Assembly (NCBI GenBank): GCA_963999645.1
Contig: CAXEUY010000002.1
Coordinates: forward strand, 62,001 to 126,000
Direction of reading: 5' to 3'
Length of the DNA: 64,000 bases
Source: MedAcidi-G1 sp002294285
Lineage (GTDB): Bacteria > Actinomycetota > Acidimicrobiia > Acidimicrobiales > MedAcidi-G1
The position numbers and the translations under genes are program-made. Below the pieces are notes generated by a model, which was not told the DNA's origin, made no database searches, and saw only the letters and a list, made by a program, of their open reading frames with translations. This document shows, piece after piece, positions 34,591 to 43,051 of the stretch; position 1 is the first letter of the stretch; every line of letters starts with the position of its first letter.

Positions 34591-35291
34591 TTTTCTTTTC
34601 TGGCAATTAAGAGTTGAGCAATCCCACCGGTAAGCTTCATTTTTCTCACATCTGAAAAACCTTCGGTTTTAATCATTTCGATGAGTTCATTTTCGACCGG
34701 CAAATACACAGTTGAGCGTGGTAAGTACTGATATGCCTCTTTGTCAGAAAATATTTTGCCAATAACTGGTACTACTTTGTTGAAGTATAAAGAATGGCCT
34801 AGTCGAATGAAAACATTTTTCGGCTTATCCACTTCGAGAATTGCCAGACGAGATCCCGATTTTAAAATCCTAGAAACTTCCTGCAAGAAGGGTCTTATGT
34901 CAGTGAAATTTCTGAGTGCAAAGCCACAGGTCACCCCGTCCAGGGAAGAGTCCATAAAGGGCATTTTGAGTGCGTCACCATTTATTAGGGGAGCTTTTGA
35001 ATTAAATGAAGCGAGCATTCCTCGTGACAGGTCCAGTCCAATAGGTTTTGTTTCAGCTGCACGCAAAGTGCGACATAAATCTCCCGTTCCACATGCAACA
35101 TCAAGAATCCTGCCACCCGGAGTCGGTTTCAGTTCCTCAACCGTTTTCCTTCTCCATATAACATCAAGACCAAAAGTTATTAGTCGATTCATAATGTCAT
35201 ATCGCGGAGCGATTCGATCAAACATCGTCTTAACGGTTAACTCTTTTTCGGATGGGTCAGGTAGAGCACCGTGGATTTTTTCTTTACTCAT
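34587..35291 (-). CDS. menG: Demethylmenaquinone methyltransferase MenG (UbiE family)
   Basis: A 234-residue class I SAM methyltransferase for the last step of menaquinone synthesis. The UbiE signatures FDRIAPRYDIMNRLITFGLD and LDVACGTGDLCR are present, with a C-terminal FSDVRKMKLTGGIAQLLIA. It faces menA, so both late menaquinone genes sit together on opposite strands. Its ATG directly follows the stop codon of the upstream membrane-protein gene. Confidence 0.93.
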   Translation of the reverse strand: MSKEKIHGALPDPSEKELTVKTMFDRIAPRYDIMNRLITFGLDVIWRRKTVEELKPTPGGRILDVACGTGDLCRTLRAAETKPIGLDLSRGMLASFNSKAPLINGDALKMPFMDSSLDGVTCGFALRNFTDIRPFLQEVSRILKSGSRLAILEVDKPKNVFIRLGHSLYFNKVVPVIGKIFSDKEAYQYLPRSTVYLPVENELIEMIKTEGFSDVRKMKLTGGIAQLLIARKEN

Positions 35292-35624
35292 TTAGTTGAA
35301 CCATATTTTTTGATATTCGCGACTCAAAGGATGGATTAAAAGTGCTAAAAGGGCTACAGGGAAAATAAGAGAAAAAAGTATTTCAAGTCCACCTGACTGT
35401 GCCGACAAACGTAACAACACAGAGGCAACAGAAGATGCCACTGCAAGTTTCCAGGCAACTTTTTTATCATTCGCAATGCCGTACCCAGCCATAAGCATAG
35501 ACACACCAATCAAAGCGAAAAATGAGCCCCTAGCGAGATTGAAAACTCCTTCCATGTAAAGCAAAACGTTACCTAAAACAAGAGTTTGAGTTTGATATCT
35601 ATTTATCCAGCGTCGAGATTGCAA
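35292..35624 (-). CDS. Small membrane protein, unknown function
   Basis: A 110-residue protein with about four hydrophobic segments and basic ends, starting MQSRRWINRYQTQTLVLGNVLLY. I do not know its function. Its stop abuts the menG start with no gap, which implies co-translation. From memory, similar proteins with the motif AGYGIANDKK occur in related actinobacteria. Confidence 0.7.
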   Translation of the reverse strand: MQSRRWINRYQTQTLVLGNVLLYMEGVFNLARGSFFALIGVSMLMAGYGIANDKKVAWKLAVASSVASVLLRLSAQSGGLEILFSLIFPVALLALLIHPLSREYQKIWFN

Positions 35625-35670
35625 CGTTTGTCCTTTGCTTAGGTGTCGTCAAAAGATATTCCGTAGGCTA

Positions 35671-36456
35671 TTAGCTTTGAGAGTCATCTTTGCGTATTAC
35701 GCGATGAAAACATCTATTCGTGGATGAATGTTTAAAACCAATAGATTCATATATTTTAAGTGCTGCAAAATTGTCTGATTCGACATACAAAAAAGTTTCA
35801 CGGATCTTTTGAGTCGACAACCATTCCAAACCTGATAAAGCTAACTGACGTCCTACACCAGCACCTTGAAAACTGGGGTCAACTGCAATAACGAAAATTT
35901 CTCCTTTGAGTTTTTTAGAAGAAGAACAGCAAGAACAAAACTTTCCATGAATTTTCATCCAGCAGAATCCTCTAATCGTTTTGTTTTCTTCTAAAATTCG
36001 AAAACCCTCATCGAGGTGCCAAGCCTCTGATTGAGTGTCTTGCAAACGTTCTTCGGTCATTCCACTCTGTTCGGGGTGCCAGTCAAAGGCAGAGTTATTT
36101 ATACGGATTATGTCTTGAACGTCAGAAGCAACAAAGCCTCGCGTCGTTACTTTTGAAGGGACAGCTGGCAGAGAACGAGACAAAATTTTCAAATCCCTAA
36201 ATGGCAAGTAGCCGGCAGAAATAGGTATGGAATCAGATTCATCATCAACGTTTTCTATCCAGTATTCAATGTTGCCACCGCCAGCTATTGAAACAGTTTG
36301 AGCTGCAGCTTCGAGCATTCGTTGAGAGCGCTCTTTACTGACTTCCCGGATGTCTATATTCAAAATCCAAGTATCAATTTGTTTTTTATTCTGTCCGACT
36401 TCTTTTTTTATCAAAGTTGCATGATCTGTTCCATCGGAAACAAGTAATTCTTCCAT
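35671..36456 (-). CDS. mshD: Mycothiol synthase MshD-like acetyltransferase
   Basis: A 261-residue protein whose second half is a typical MshD GNAT domain: NNSAFDWHPEQSGMTEE, then FVIAVDPSFQGAGVGRQLAL (acetyl-CoA site) and LYVESDNFAALKIYESIGF. MshD acetylates Cys-GlcN-Ins to give mycothiol, the low-molecular-weight thiol of actinobacteria. MshD proteins are usually about 300 residues with two GNAT domains. Here the first is reduced to roughly 95 residues with no visible acetyl-CoA motif. It is divergent from nth. Confidence 0.85.
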   Translation of the reverse strand: MEELLVSDGTDHATLIKKEVGQNKKQIDTWILNIDIREVSKERSQRMLEAAAQTVSIAGGGNIEYWIENVDDESDSIPISAGYLPFRDLKILSRSLPAVPSKVTTRGFVASDVQDIIRINNSAFDWHPEQSGMTEERLQDTQSEAWHLDEGFRILEENKTIRGFCWMKIHGKFCSCCSSSKKLKGEIFVIAVDPSFQGAGVGRQLALSGLEWLSTQKIRETFLYVESDNFAALKIYESIGFKHSSTNRCFHRVIRKDDSQS

Positions 36457-36502
36457 TAACCAAAATGTTACTGGAGAGAATGAAAGACGCTACGGTTTGG
36501 GG

Positions 36503-37144
36503 ATGGGGATACCAAGATCACCTAAAGGGCGAGCACGAGAAACACACACGAGGTTGGGATTGGAATATCCTGATGCAAAGTGTGAATTAGATCACAAAAA
36601 TTCGTTTGAATTGTTAGCCGCTACTATTTTGTCTGCGCAGTGTACCGATAAGAGAGTGAATATGGTAACACCTGACCTTTTCCGTGAATTCCCAGACGCT
36701 GAATCTTTAGCAGAAGCTAGTGAAATTAGAGTTCAAGAGCTTGTCAGGTCCACCGGGTTTTATATTAATAAAACTAAGAGCCTCTTAGGAATGGCCCAAT
36801 CTTTAGTCGACAAGCATGGAGGTTTAGTTCCTTCTTCGATGAAAGAACTGACTGCCTTGCCTGGTGTTGGTAGAAAAACTGCAAATGTCGTAAGGAGTGT
36901 TGCCATGGACCTTCCTGGACTGCCTGTAGATACCCATGTAGGACGTCTTTCACGACGGATAGGAATAACGCAAGAGACCGATCCAGTGAAAGTGGAAATG
37001 GAACTTAATCCGATGGTTCCAGCAGCAGAAAGAGGACTGTTTAGTTTGAGATTGATTCTTCATGGGCGAAGGGTTTGTTCTAGCAGGAAACCAATGTGTG
37101 AAGATTGTTCTTTAAATGACTTCTGCGCCAGTTCAGAAATTTGA
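36503..37144 (+). CDS. nth: Endonuclease III
   Basis: A 213-residue base-excision-repair glycosylase/AP lyase for oxidised pyrimidines. The helix-hairpin-helix LPGVGRKTA carries catalytic K125, and D143 follows in VDTHVGRLS. The 4Fe-4S cluster cysteines have the spacing C-x6-C-x2-C-x5-C at the C-terminus (CSSRKPMCEDCSLNDFC). The ATG at 36503 is chosen over an upstream TTG. A strong terminator follows at 37248. Confidence 0.95.
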   Translation: MGIPRSPKGRARETHTRLGLEYPDAKCELDHKNSFELLAATILSAQCTDKRVNMVTPDLFREFPDAESLAEASEIRVQELVRSTGFYINKTKSLLGMAQSLVDKHGGLVPSSMKELTALPGVGRKTANVVRSVAMDLPGLPVDTHVGRLSRRIGITQETDPVKVEMELNPMVPAAERGLFSLRLILHGRRVCSSRKPMCEDCSLNDFCASSEI

Positions 37145-37189
37145 AATGTTCAATTTGGTAAAAATTTTCTTGTACGTGTAATTTTGGTT

Positions 37190-37272
37190 ATCCGGGTACC
37201 GCAACCCGGTTTGGCGAGAATCGGGTTCCCGCCACCCGCCTCGCTCGCTCGGCGCCCTTATGGGGCGCTGAG
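37190..37272. other. GC-rich intergenic element with several inverted repeats
   Basis: Bases 37191-37260 contain 49 G or C out of 70, far above the surrounding AT-rich sequence. Inverted repeats are CCGGGT (37192-37197) with ACCCGG (37204-37209), CGGGT (37222-37226) with ACCCG (37234-37238), and the terminator stem at 37248-37272. There is a short direct repeat CGCTCGCTC. It may be a REP-like repeat, a remnant of a structured RNA, or simply an elaborate terminator. I could not fold it as a tRNA. Confidence 0.5.
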
Positions 37273-37278
37273 CTTTTT
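37248..37278 (+). terminator. Rho-independent terminator after nth
   Basis: CTCGGCGCCC at 37248-37257 pairs with GGGCGCTGAG at 37263-37272 (one G-U pair) around a five-base loop. CTTTTT follows. It is oriented to end transcripts from nth and overlaps the 3' end of the minus-strand small ORF. Confidence 0.85.
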
Positions 37279-37471
37279 ATAGATCCTTTGAGAGGTGTTC
37301 CAACTCACGTAGAGCTCCACGTAGGTGTCTTTCGGTTTCGAGTAAATTGCGTTGAGTACCGTCTATTTCAGTCGAAGTCGAAGATTTATCATTTATTTCA
37401 ACCAATGAATCTAATAATGATTGAAGCTGCGTTTTTAGTGAGGACAACTCTGCTTTTGAAATTATTTGCAC
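37277..37471 (-). CDS. Small coiled-coil protein, unknown function
   Basis: A short ORF with a helical, charged C-terminal part (NLLETERHLRGALRELEHL) that looks like a genuine coiled coil. From the GTG at 37471, preceded by GGAG at 10 bases, it is 64 residues. The frame is open to an ATG at 37528 (83 residues), but that extension is cysteine-rich and hydrophobic and would crowd the hisD leader. It is divergent from hisD. I cannot assign a function. Confidence 0.5.
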   Translation of the reverse strand: MQIISKAELSSLKTQLQSLLDSLVEINDKSSTSTEIDGTQRNLLETERHLRGALRELEHLSKDL

Positions 37472-37540
37472 GACTAATCTTGCTCCAGTAAGGAAAAATA
37501 TACAACACCATAATTCGTTACTTCTCATGCTCAGCTAGGA

Positions 37541-37557
37541 GGTAGCGTAATGTAATG
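37541..37557 (+). promoter_or_regulatory. Start-stop mini-ORF overlapping the hisD start
   Basis: AGGAGG is followed 7 bases later by ATG TAA at 37550-37555, and the last A of the TAA is the first base of the hisD ATG at 37555. The Shine-Dalgarno spacing suits the decoy ATG better than the hisD start (12 bases). Confidence 0.4.
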
Positions 37558-38844
37558 CTCAAGAGAATTGATTTACGAGGAAAAAAGGTTGATCTAACAG
37601 ATTTCTTACCTGTAGCAGACCTTGCTGAAGAGTCAGCCATTTCAGCAGTGAGAGCAATCATCGATCAAGTAAAGAGTGAAGGCGATGAAGCTTTACGTTC
37701 TTTAACTCAAGAATTTGACGGGGTTACTTTGGAAGAGATAGAGGTCGAACAGGATAGTTTAGAAAGTGCTTACAATTCTGTGTCTCCAGAGTTGCGGGAC
37801 GCACTTGAGGTCTCAGCGGAAGCGATAGTTCAATATCAGAATACTCAGTTAAATGCCCACACTACTCTTGAAGACAGAGGACTGACTATTGAGACATTTG
37901 GAAAACCGGTTGCTAGCGCCGGATGCTATGTTCCTGGTGGTTTAGCTTCTTACCCTTCGACATTGTTGATGACCGCTTTGGTTGCACGTGTAGCAGGAGT
38001 CGAAAGAGTCGTCGTAACAGTCCCTCCAGCCGGCAAGGAAGGAATTCCAAAAGAAACCTTAGCTGCTGCTTTTGTTGCGAAAGTTGATTCAGTCTATTCA
38101 GTAGGTGGAGCCCAAGCGATAGCAGCGCTGGCCTATGGAACAGAAACGGTTAAACCGGTTGATGTGATAGTTGGTCCGGGAAATATTTATGTTTCCTTGG
38201 CGAAGCAAGAAGTGTCAGGAAAAGTTGGGGTTCCTGCTTCTTTTGCCGGACCCTCAGAAATAGTAATTATTGCTGACTCTACTACACCCGCCGATTTTGT
38301 TGCAGTTGATCTTGCTGTTCAAGCAGAACATGGACCAGGGGGTAAATCATGGCTTGTAACAACAGATGAAAATCTCGCTAACGAAGTAGAAAGTGAATTA
38401 GAAGACCTGCTTTTCAAGTCTTCTAGGAGTGAGAGTATTAAATCTACTTTTGAGACTGGTGGCTATTGTGTTTTGGTGGATGATTTAGGTCATGCGGTTG
38501 AAATTGTGGATACAGTTTCGCCGGAACATCTACAGATCATGACTGAAAAACCAAATGAGTTGTCAAAAAAGATTTCAAACGCAGGCGCCATATTTTGTGG
38601 CGAATGGTCACCTGCTTCATTGGGTGATTATTTAGCTGGGCCTAGTCATGTGCTTCCAACAGCTGGAACTGCGAGATTTGCGGGTGCGCTAACTGTAAAC
38701 GATTTCATCAGGGATATGCATGTCATTACTAGCTCAAAGGAAGCTTTAAACCGTTTAGGACCACATGTTATAAATCTTGCTGAAGCTGAAGGTCTCCCAA
38801 CTCACGCCGACTCTATTAGGTTGAGGGTGAAAGATGATGAGTAA
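37555..38844 (+). CDS. hisD: Histidinol dehydrogenase
   Basis: A 429-residue Zn2+ and NAD+-dependent enzyme for the last two steps of histidine synthesis. Conserved stretches are AGCYVPGGLASYPSTLLM, VGPGNIYVSLAKQ, DLAVQAEHGPGG and SPASLGDYLAGPSHVLPT. It opens a his-trp operon; the hisC start overlaps its end by 11 bases. The unusual ATGTAATG at its start is described separately. Confidence 0.95.
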   Translation: MLKRIDLRGKKVDLTDFLPVADLAEESAISAVRAIIDQVKSEGDEALRSLTQEFDGVTLEEIEVEQDSLESAYNSVSPELRDALEVSAEAIVQYQNTQLNAHTTLEDRGLTIETFGKPVASAGCYVPGGLASYPSTLLMTALVARVAGVERVVVTVPPAGKEGIPKETLAAAFVAKVDSVYSVGGAQAIAALAYGTETVKPVDVIVGPGNIYVSLAKQEVSGKVGVPASFAGPSEIVIIADSTTPADFVAVDLAVQAEHGPGGKSWLVTTDENLANEVESELEDLLFKSSRSESIKSTFETGGYCVLVDDLGHAVEIVDTVSPEHLQIMTEKPNELSKKISNAGAIFCGEWSPASLGDYLAGPSHVLPTAGTARFAGALTVNDFIRDMHVITSSKEALNRLGPHVINLAEAEGLPTHADSIRLRVKDDE

Positions 38845-39916
38845 AAAACCTTTAGTGCGCGATGACCTTAATATTTTAAAAGGATATCATTCTCCACAAC
38901 TCGACGTCCCAGTCAAATTAAACACCAATGAGTCTCCTTTTTCCCTCCCTGACGGGTTTCTGGAAGAATTAAGCTCAGCGTTAGAAAAACTTGATCTAAA
39001 CCGTTATCCAAAACGAGATGCAAATGAACTATGTCTTTCTATAGCAGAAAGAGAATCTTTGAATGAAAAGCAAGTTTTTGCTGCAAATGGTTCCAATGAA
39101 ATAATACAGTCGATATTTTTGGCTTTTGGTGGGCATAACCGTTCCGTACTTATTTTTGAACCGACTTATGCGATGCATTCACAGATTGCAAAAATCACTG
39201 GAACTCGAGTTGTCAGTGGTCTGCGGGAAATTGATTTTCAAGTTAATGCTGATGCTGCTCTCAGATTAATCGACAAAGAAAAGCCAGAAATTGTTTTTCT
39301 TTGTTCTCCTAACAACCCAACTGGCAATTTGGAGAGCGAGGCTCTAATCAAGTCTATTCTTGCAAAGTTAAATGATTCCGGAGGCTTATTGGTGCTGGAT
39401 GAGGCATACAAAGAATTTGCAAACCAATCTTTGTCCCTCACCGTTGATGAAGGTTCAAACCTTATATTTCTAAGAACCTTTTCAAAGGTTTGGAAATTAG
39501 CAGGTATACGCCTTGGTTATTTATTAGCTCCTGAATGGTGTATTGACGAGATAAAAAATGTTTCCTTGCCCTATCACCTTGATTCAATAAAACAAAAAGC
39601 AGGTGTGCTTGCTTTAAAACATGAAAACGAGATGCTTGCGCAATTGGAGAACGTTAAAGAGGAAAAAAATCGAGTCTATGAAAATCTTCTTGATTTCTCA
39701 GTAAATGTTTGGCCCTCGGAAGCTAATTTCTTATTATTCAAGCCCAATGAGATTGATGGATATAAATTGTGGAGTGATCTTTTCGAAAAGGGAGTTTTGG
39801 TTCGAGATTGTTCTAGTTGGGAAGGTTTAGAGGGTTGTTTAAGAGTTACGATCGGCAACCCAGAAGAGAATACAAGGTTCTTGGAAGCACTTCAGGAGAT
39901 TTTAAATAATGGATAG
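38834..39916 (+). CDS. hisC: Histidinol-phosphate aminotransferase
   Basis: A 360-residue fold-type I PLP aminotransferase. It contains LNTNESPFSLP, CSPNNPTGN and LDEAYKEFA, and the PLP lysine is in RTFSKVWKLAGIRLGY. It converts imidazole-acetol phosphate to histidinol phosphate. Two adjacent in-frame ATGs (38834, 38837) are possible starts. It overlaps hisD and hisB on either side. Confidence 0.93.
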   Translation: MMSKKPLVRDDLNILKGYHSPQLDVPVKLNTNESPFSLPDGFLEELSSALEKLDLNRYPKRDANELCLSIAERESLNEKQVFAANGSNEIIQSIFLAFGGHNRSVLIFEPTYAMHSQIAKITGTRVVSGLREIDFQVNADAALRLIDKEKPEIVFLCSPNNPTGNLESEALIKSILAKLNDSGGLLVLDEAYKEFANQSLSLTVDEGSNLIFLRTFSKVWKLAGIRLGYLLAPEWCIDEIKNVSLPYHLDSIKQKAGVLALKHENEMLAQLENVKEEKNRVYENLLDFSVNVWPSEANFLLFKPNEIDGYKLWSDLFEKGVLVRDCSSWEGLEGCLRVTIGNPEENTRFLEALQEILNNG

Positions 39917-40496
39917 AAAAGCAACAATTGAAAGAAATACAAAAGAGACTACGATCTCTGTAACTCTCGATCTAGAGGGTGGGGAGTCAGCTGTTGAAAC
40001 CGGCATACCTTTTTTCAACCACATGCTAGATCAGCTAGCAAAGCATTCGGGCATAGGTCTCTTAGTGAAGTCAGATGGAGATCTAGAGGTAGATGCGCAC
40101 CACACGGTTGAAGATGTCGGAATTTCGATAGGGGAAGCATTAAATAGTGCACTCGGCGAAAAATTGGGAATTAGAAGATTTGCATCTGTTAGTGTTCCCT
40201 TGGATGAAGCGCTAGTTGATGTGGCTCTAGATATTTCCGGAAGAGCTTTTTGTAATTATGAAATAGATTTTCCCGGTGAGAAGATATTAGGTGATCCGCC
40301 ATTTGATCCACAGCTAGTAGAGGAATTTTGGAGAGCTTTTACGGCAACATCAAAAGTAACTTTGCATATTTCACTGGTAAGAGGTAAAAACACTCACCAC
40401 ATAATCGAAGCGACCTTTAAAGGCGTTGCTCGAGCTTTGAGGGATGCCATAAAAATTGAGAGCAGTGACCTTCCTTCCACCAAGGGATCCTTATGA
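39909..40496 (+). CDS. hisB: Imidazoleglycerol-phosphate dehydratase
   Basis: A 195-residue monofunctional HisB dehydratase. The two His-rich metal motifs are DAHHTVEDVGI and NTHHIIEATFKG, with FFNHMLDQLAKHSG between the start and the first motif. It lacks the HAD phosphatase half found in enterobacterial HisB, so histidinol phosphatase must be encoded elsewhere; the IMPase-family gene at 1077-1967 is a candidate. It overlaps hisH by 4 bases. Confidence 0.95.
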   Translation: MDRKATIERNTKETTISVTLDLEGGESAVETGIPFFNHMLDQLAKHSGIGLLVKSDGDLEVDAHHTVEDVGISIGEALNSALGEKLGIRRFASVSVPLDEALVDVALDISGRAFCNYEIDFPGEKILGDPPFDPQLVEEFWRAFTATSKVTLHISLVRGKNTHHIIEATFKGVARALRDAIKIESSDLPSTKGSL

Positions 40497-41128
40497 CTTC
40501 TAAACCATCAGTCGCTGTATTTGACTATGGGATAGGAAACTTGAGATCAGCGGAAAAAGCTCTTCAATTTGTTGGAGCAAATGCGACTTTAACAAGTGAT
40601 GAAAAAATTTTAAGGGACTCAGATGGGGTCGTTCTACCAGGCGTTGGAGCTTTCGGTAGATGTGTAGAAGCACTTGAAGACAGTGGCCTTTTTGATGTAG
40701 CGGCCTCTCTAGCAAAAGAAGCTACTCAGGGAGGCAAGCCTTTTTTGGGTATTTGCGTTGGCATGCAGCTGCTATATAAAGGCAGTGATGAGTCTTCTGA
40801 AAAGAGAGGTCTAGGAATCATTGAGGAGCAAATACAAGTGATATCAGGGGATGTAAAAATTCCTCAGATGCAGTGGAATAAATTGAGGTCTGATTTTCTT
40901 CATCCAATGTTTGCTGGACTCGAAAAAGACCCTTGGGTGTATTTCGTGCACAGTTATGCAGCACCGATAACTGAAGAATCCATCGCTTTTTGTGATTACG
41001 GAACCAAAATTAATGCTGCTGTAGCTACAAAAAACCTTTGGGCTACACAATTCCACCCAGAGAAATCTGGGAATACGGGCCTTTTATTATTGAAAAACTT
41101 TTTGAATCTTTTAAGAGCAGAAAAATGA
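40493..41128 (+). CDS. hisH: Imidazole glycerol phosphate synthase, glutaminase subunit
   Basis: A 211-residue class I glutamine amidotransferase that supplies ammonia to HisF. The nucleophile is C88 in GICVGMQLL, and the His-Glu pair is in FHPEKSG. The N-terminal DYGIGNLRS is typical. It overlaps hisA as ATGA. HisF is encoded two genes downstream. Confidence 0.95.
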   Translation: MTSKPSVAVFDYGIGNLRSAEKALQFVGANATLTSDEKILRDSDGVVLPGVGAFGRCVEALEDSGLFDVAASLAKEATQGGKPFLGICVGMQLLYKGSDESSEKRGLGIIEEQIQVISGDVKIPQMQWNKLRSDFLHPMFAGLEKDPWVYFVHSYAAPITEESIAFCDYGTKINAAVATKNLWATQFHPEKSGNTGLLLLKNFLNLLRAEK

Positions 41129-41856
41129 AAAAAGTACTTTTCCCGGCCATAGACATAATAGATGGCAAGTGTGTGCGTCTTTTACGCGGAGAATACTCCG
41201 AGGAAAAGAAATACAACGATGATCCAGTTGCTCAAGCGTTGGATTTCCAAGAAGCTGGAGTTTCTTGGATTCATTTAGTTGATTTAGATGCAGCACGAAC
41301 CGGGCTTGTGAAAAATGGAAGGATAATAGAGAAGATTGCTTCGCGTTTAGATGTTCCTATTCAAGTAGGGGGCGGAGTTCGGACTTTAAAAACAGCAAAG
41401 ACACTTTACGATTGTGGGATAGAGCGAATCGTGCTGGGAACAGCTGCTGTAGAAAATCCAACTTTGGTTGAAAAAGTGTCGTCATTTGGAAGAGTGGCTA
41501 TCGGAGTTGACTTACGCGAAGGCAAAGTGGCCGTCAACGGATGGCAGACTTCAACTGAAATCTCCTTTAGTGAACTTTCTAACCGATTCGAAAAAACAGA
41601 TATAGATGCATACATTGTTACGCACATCGAACGAGATGGAACTATGGAAGGCCCAGAAATCGACTCTTATAGAGATTTACTTGGGAAAACTACAAAAGAC
41701 GTCATTGCCTCCGGGGGTGTTGGCTCGATAATCGACTTAGAAAATTTGTCCAATCTGACTGTGGATGGAAAAAGCCTAAATGGAGTCATTGTGGGTCGCG
41801 CACTATATGAGGGTTCCATTTCTTTAGAGCAAGCCTTGAAAGCATTTGAAAAATGA
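41125..41856 (+). CDS. hisA: ProFAR isomerase HisA
   Basis: A 243-residue TIM-barrel isomerase. The start at 41125 is chosen because it gives the normal N-terminus MKKVLFPAIDIIDGKCVRL and an ATGA overlap with hisH; an upstream ATG at 41038 would lie deep inside hisH. Catalytic aspartates are in AIDIIDGK and ERDGTMEG. Many actinobacteria use the bifunctional PriA in place of HisA and TrpF; a separate trpF is present here, so HisA need not be bifunctional. Confidence 0.92.
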   Translation: MKKVLFPAIDIIDGKCVRLLRGEYSEEKKYNDDPVAQALDFQEAGVSWIHLVDLDAARTGLVKNGRIIEKIASRLDVPIQVGGGVRTLKTAKTLYDCGIERIVLGTAAVENPTLVEKVSSFGRVAIGVDLREGKVAVNGWQTSTEISFSELSNRFEKTDIDAYIVTHIERDGTMEGPEIDSYRDLLGKTTKDVIASGGVGSIIDLENLSNLTVDGKSLNGVIVGRALYEGSISLEQALKAFEK

Positions 41857-42620
41857 AAACGATTAGGGTTATTCCATGCCTAGACGTCGACAAAGGGCGT
41901 GTAGTTAAAGGCGTTAATTTTGTAAATCTCAAAGATGCCGGAGATCCTGTGGAACTTGCTGCAACATATGACAGGCAGGGTGCAGATGAAATTGTTTTTC
42001 TTGATATTACGGCTTCTTCTGATTCACGTAAAACAATCCATGAGGTGGTGAGAAGGACAGCTGAAGAGGTATTTATACCTTTTACTGTTGGGGGAGGAAT
42101 CAGATCCGTCGAAGATGCTCGACAGATTTTGCGACTTGGAGCTGACAAAGTTTCACTAAATACTGCAGCTATTATGCGACCCGATTTAATTGATGAAGTG
42201 TCCGGCGAGTTTGGTAATCAGTGTGTGGTCGTAGCTATTGATGCGAGACGTAATGAGAAGAGCGCTTGTGGGTTTGAAGTTTTCACCCATGGGGGGAGAA
42301 ATGAGACAGGGTTGAGTTTGCTTAATTGGGCAAGAGAATCTGTTGAAAGAGGAGCAGGTGAAATTTTATTGACTTCTATGGACCGAGATGGAACTAAAGA
42401 CGGATTCGATATTGAAATGCTCCAAATGATTAGTCGGGAGATAACAGTCCCATTGATTGCAAGTGGTGGTGCTGGAAGTTCGAAAGATATGGCCGATGGG
42501 GCGCTACTCGGCAACGCCAATGGGCTTTTAGCTGCATCCATATTTCATTTTGGAGAATTAACAGTGAGCGATGTGAAAAAAGAATTAAAAGAAGCTGGTC
42601 TTATTGTGAGAGGCGGCTGA
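41853..42620 (+). CDS. hisF: Imidazole glycerol phosphate synthase, cyclase subunit
   Basis: A 255-residue TIM-barrel cyclase that, with HisH, makes imidazole glycerol phosphate and AICAR. The catalytic aspartates are in IPCLDVDKGRVVKG and SMDRDGTKDG. It overlaps hisA by 4 bases and is followed by the GroES-like gene after 25 bases. Confidence 0.95.
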   Translation: MKTIRVIPCLDVDKGRVVKGVNFVNLKDAGDPVELAATYDRQGADEIVFLDITASSDSRKTIHEVVRRTAEEVFIPFTVGGGIRSVEDARQILRLGADKVSLNTAAIMRPDLIDEVSGEFGNQCVVVAIDARRNEKSACGFEVFTHGGRNETGLSLLNWARESVERGAGEILLTSMDRDGTKDGFDIEMLQMISREITVPLIASGGAGSSKDMADGALLGNANGLLAASIFHFGELTVSDVKKELKEAGLIVRGG

Positions 42621-42645
42621 CGAGCTTTCCGATACCGTAAATCCC

Positions 42646-43005
42646 GTGAGTGATTCAAAAGTAGTGAAAATGCCTGGCCCCGCAGAAGATGAAGGCCTAC
42701 CAATAAAAATGCTAAATGATCGAATTTTGGTGCAGTTAGATGATGAAGACGGTGAAAGAAGATCAACTGGGGGAATACTTATACCGGCTACTGCGCAAAT
42801 GGGAAAACGTTTAGCATGGGCCGAAATAGTAGCTGTAGGACCGAATGTGCGTTCAATGGAAATCTCAGACAGAGTGCTTTTTAATCCAGAAGACAGATAT
42901 GAAGTTGAAGTAAGAGGTTTGGATTACATCATCCTTCGAGAGCGCGATATACACGCCGTAGCTTCGAAACGCTTAGAAGAAGGAAGCACGGGGCTATATC
43001 TTTAA
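42646..43005 (+). CDS. GroES-like co-chaperonin
   Basis: A 119-residue GroES-fold protein. A hydrophilic N-terminal extension of about 20 residues precedes the domain start IKMLNDRILVQLDD. The mobile-loop region RSTGGILIPATAQ is present. The C-terminal part, DYIILRERDIHAVAS, resembles canonical GroES, followed by about ten extra residues. No groEL is adjacent. It lies between hisF and hisI on the same strand with a GTG start. It may be a second, specialised GroES paralogue; its partner chaperonin is unknown. Confidence 0.85.
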   Translation: MSDSKVVKMPGPAEDEGLPIKMLNDRILVQLDDEDGERRSTGGILIPATAQMGKRLAWAEIVAVGPNVRSMEISDRVLFNPEDRYEVEVRGLDYIILRERDIHAVASKRLEEGSTGLYL

Positions 43006-43051
43006 ATTTATTTCTTCCATTTTTAGGTCAATGAAATCCTAGACTTGAGTC

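Noticed and set aside
34741..35295. A 184-residue plus-strand ORF opposite menG
   Set aside because: It is antisense to a clear UbiE-family gene and has no recognisable domain.
37190..37272. tRNA or tRNA fragment in the GC-rich element
   Set aside because: No acceptor, anticodon and T-arm arrangement could be formed; only hairpins and a terminator are visible.
41125..41856. Calling hisA as the bifunctional PriA
   Set aside because: A complete trpF is present in the same operon, and PriA-specific behaviour cannot be read from the sequence alone.
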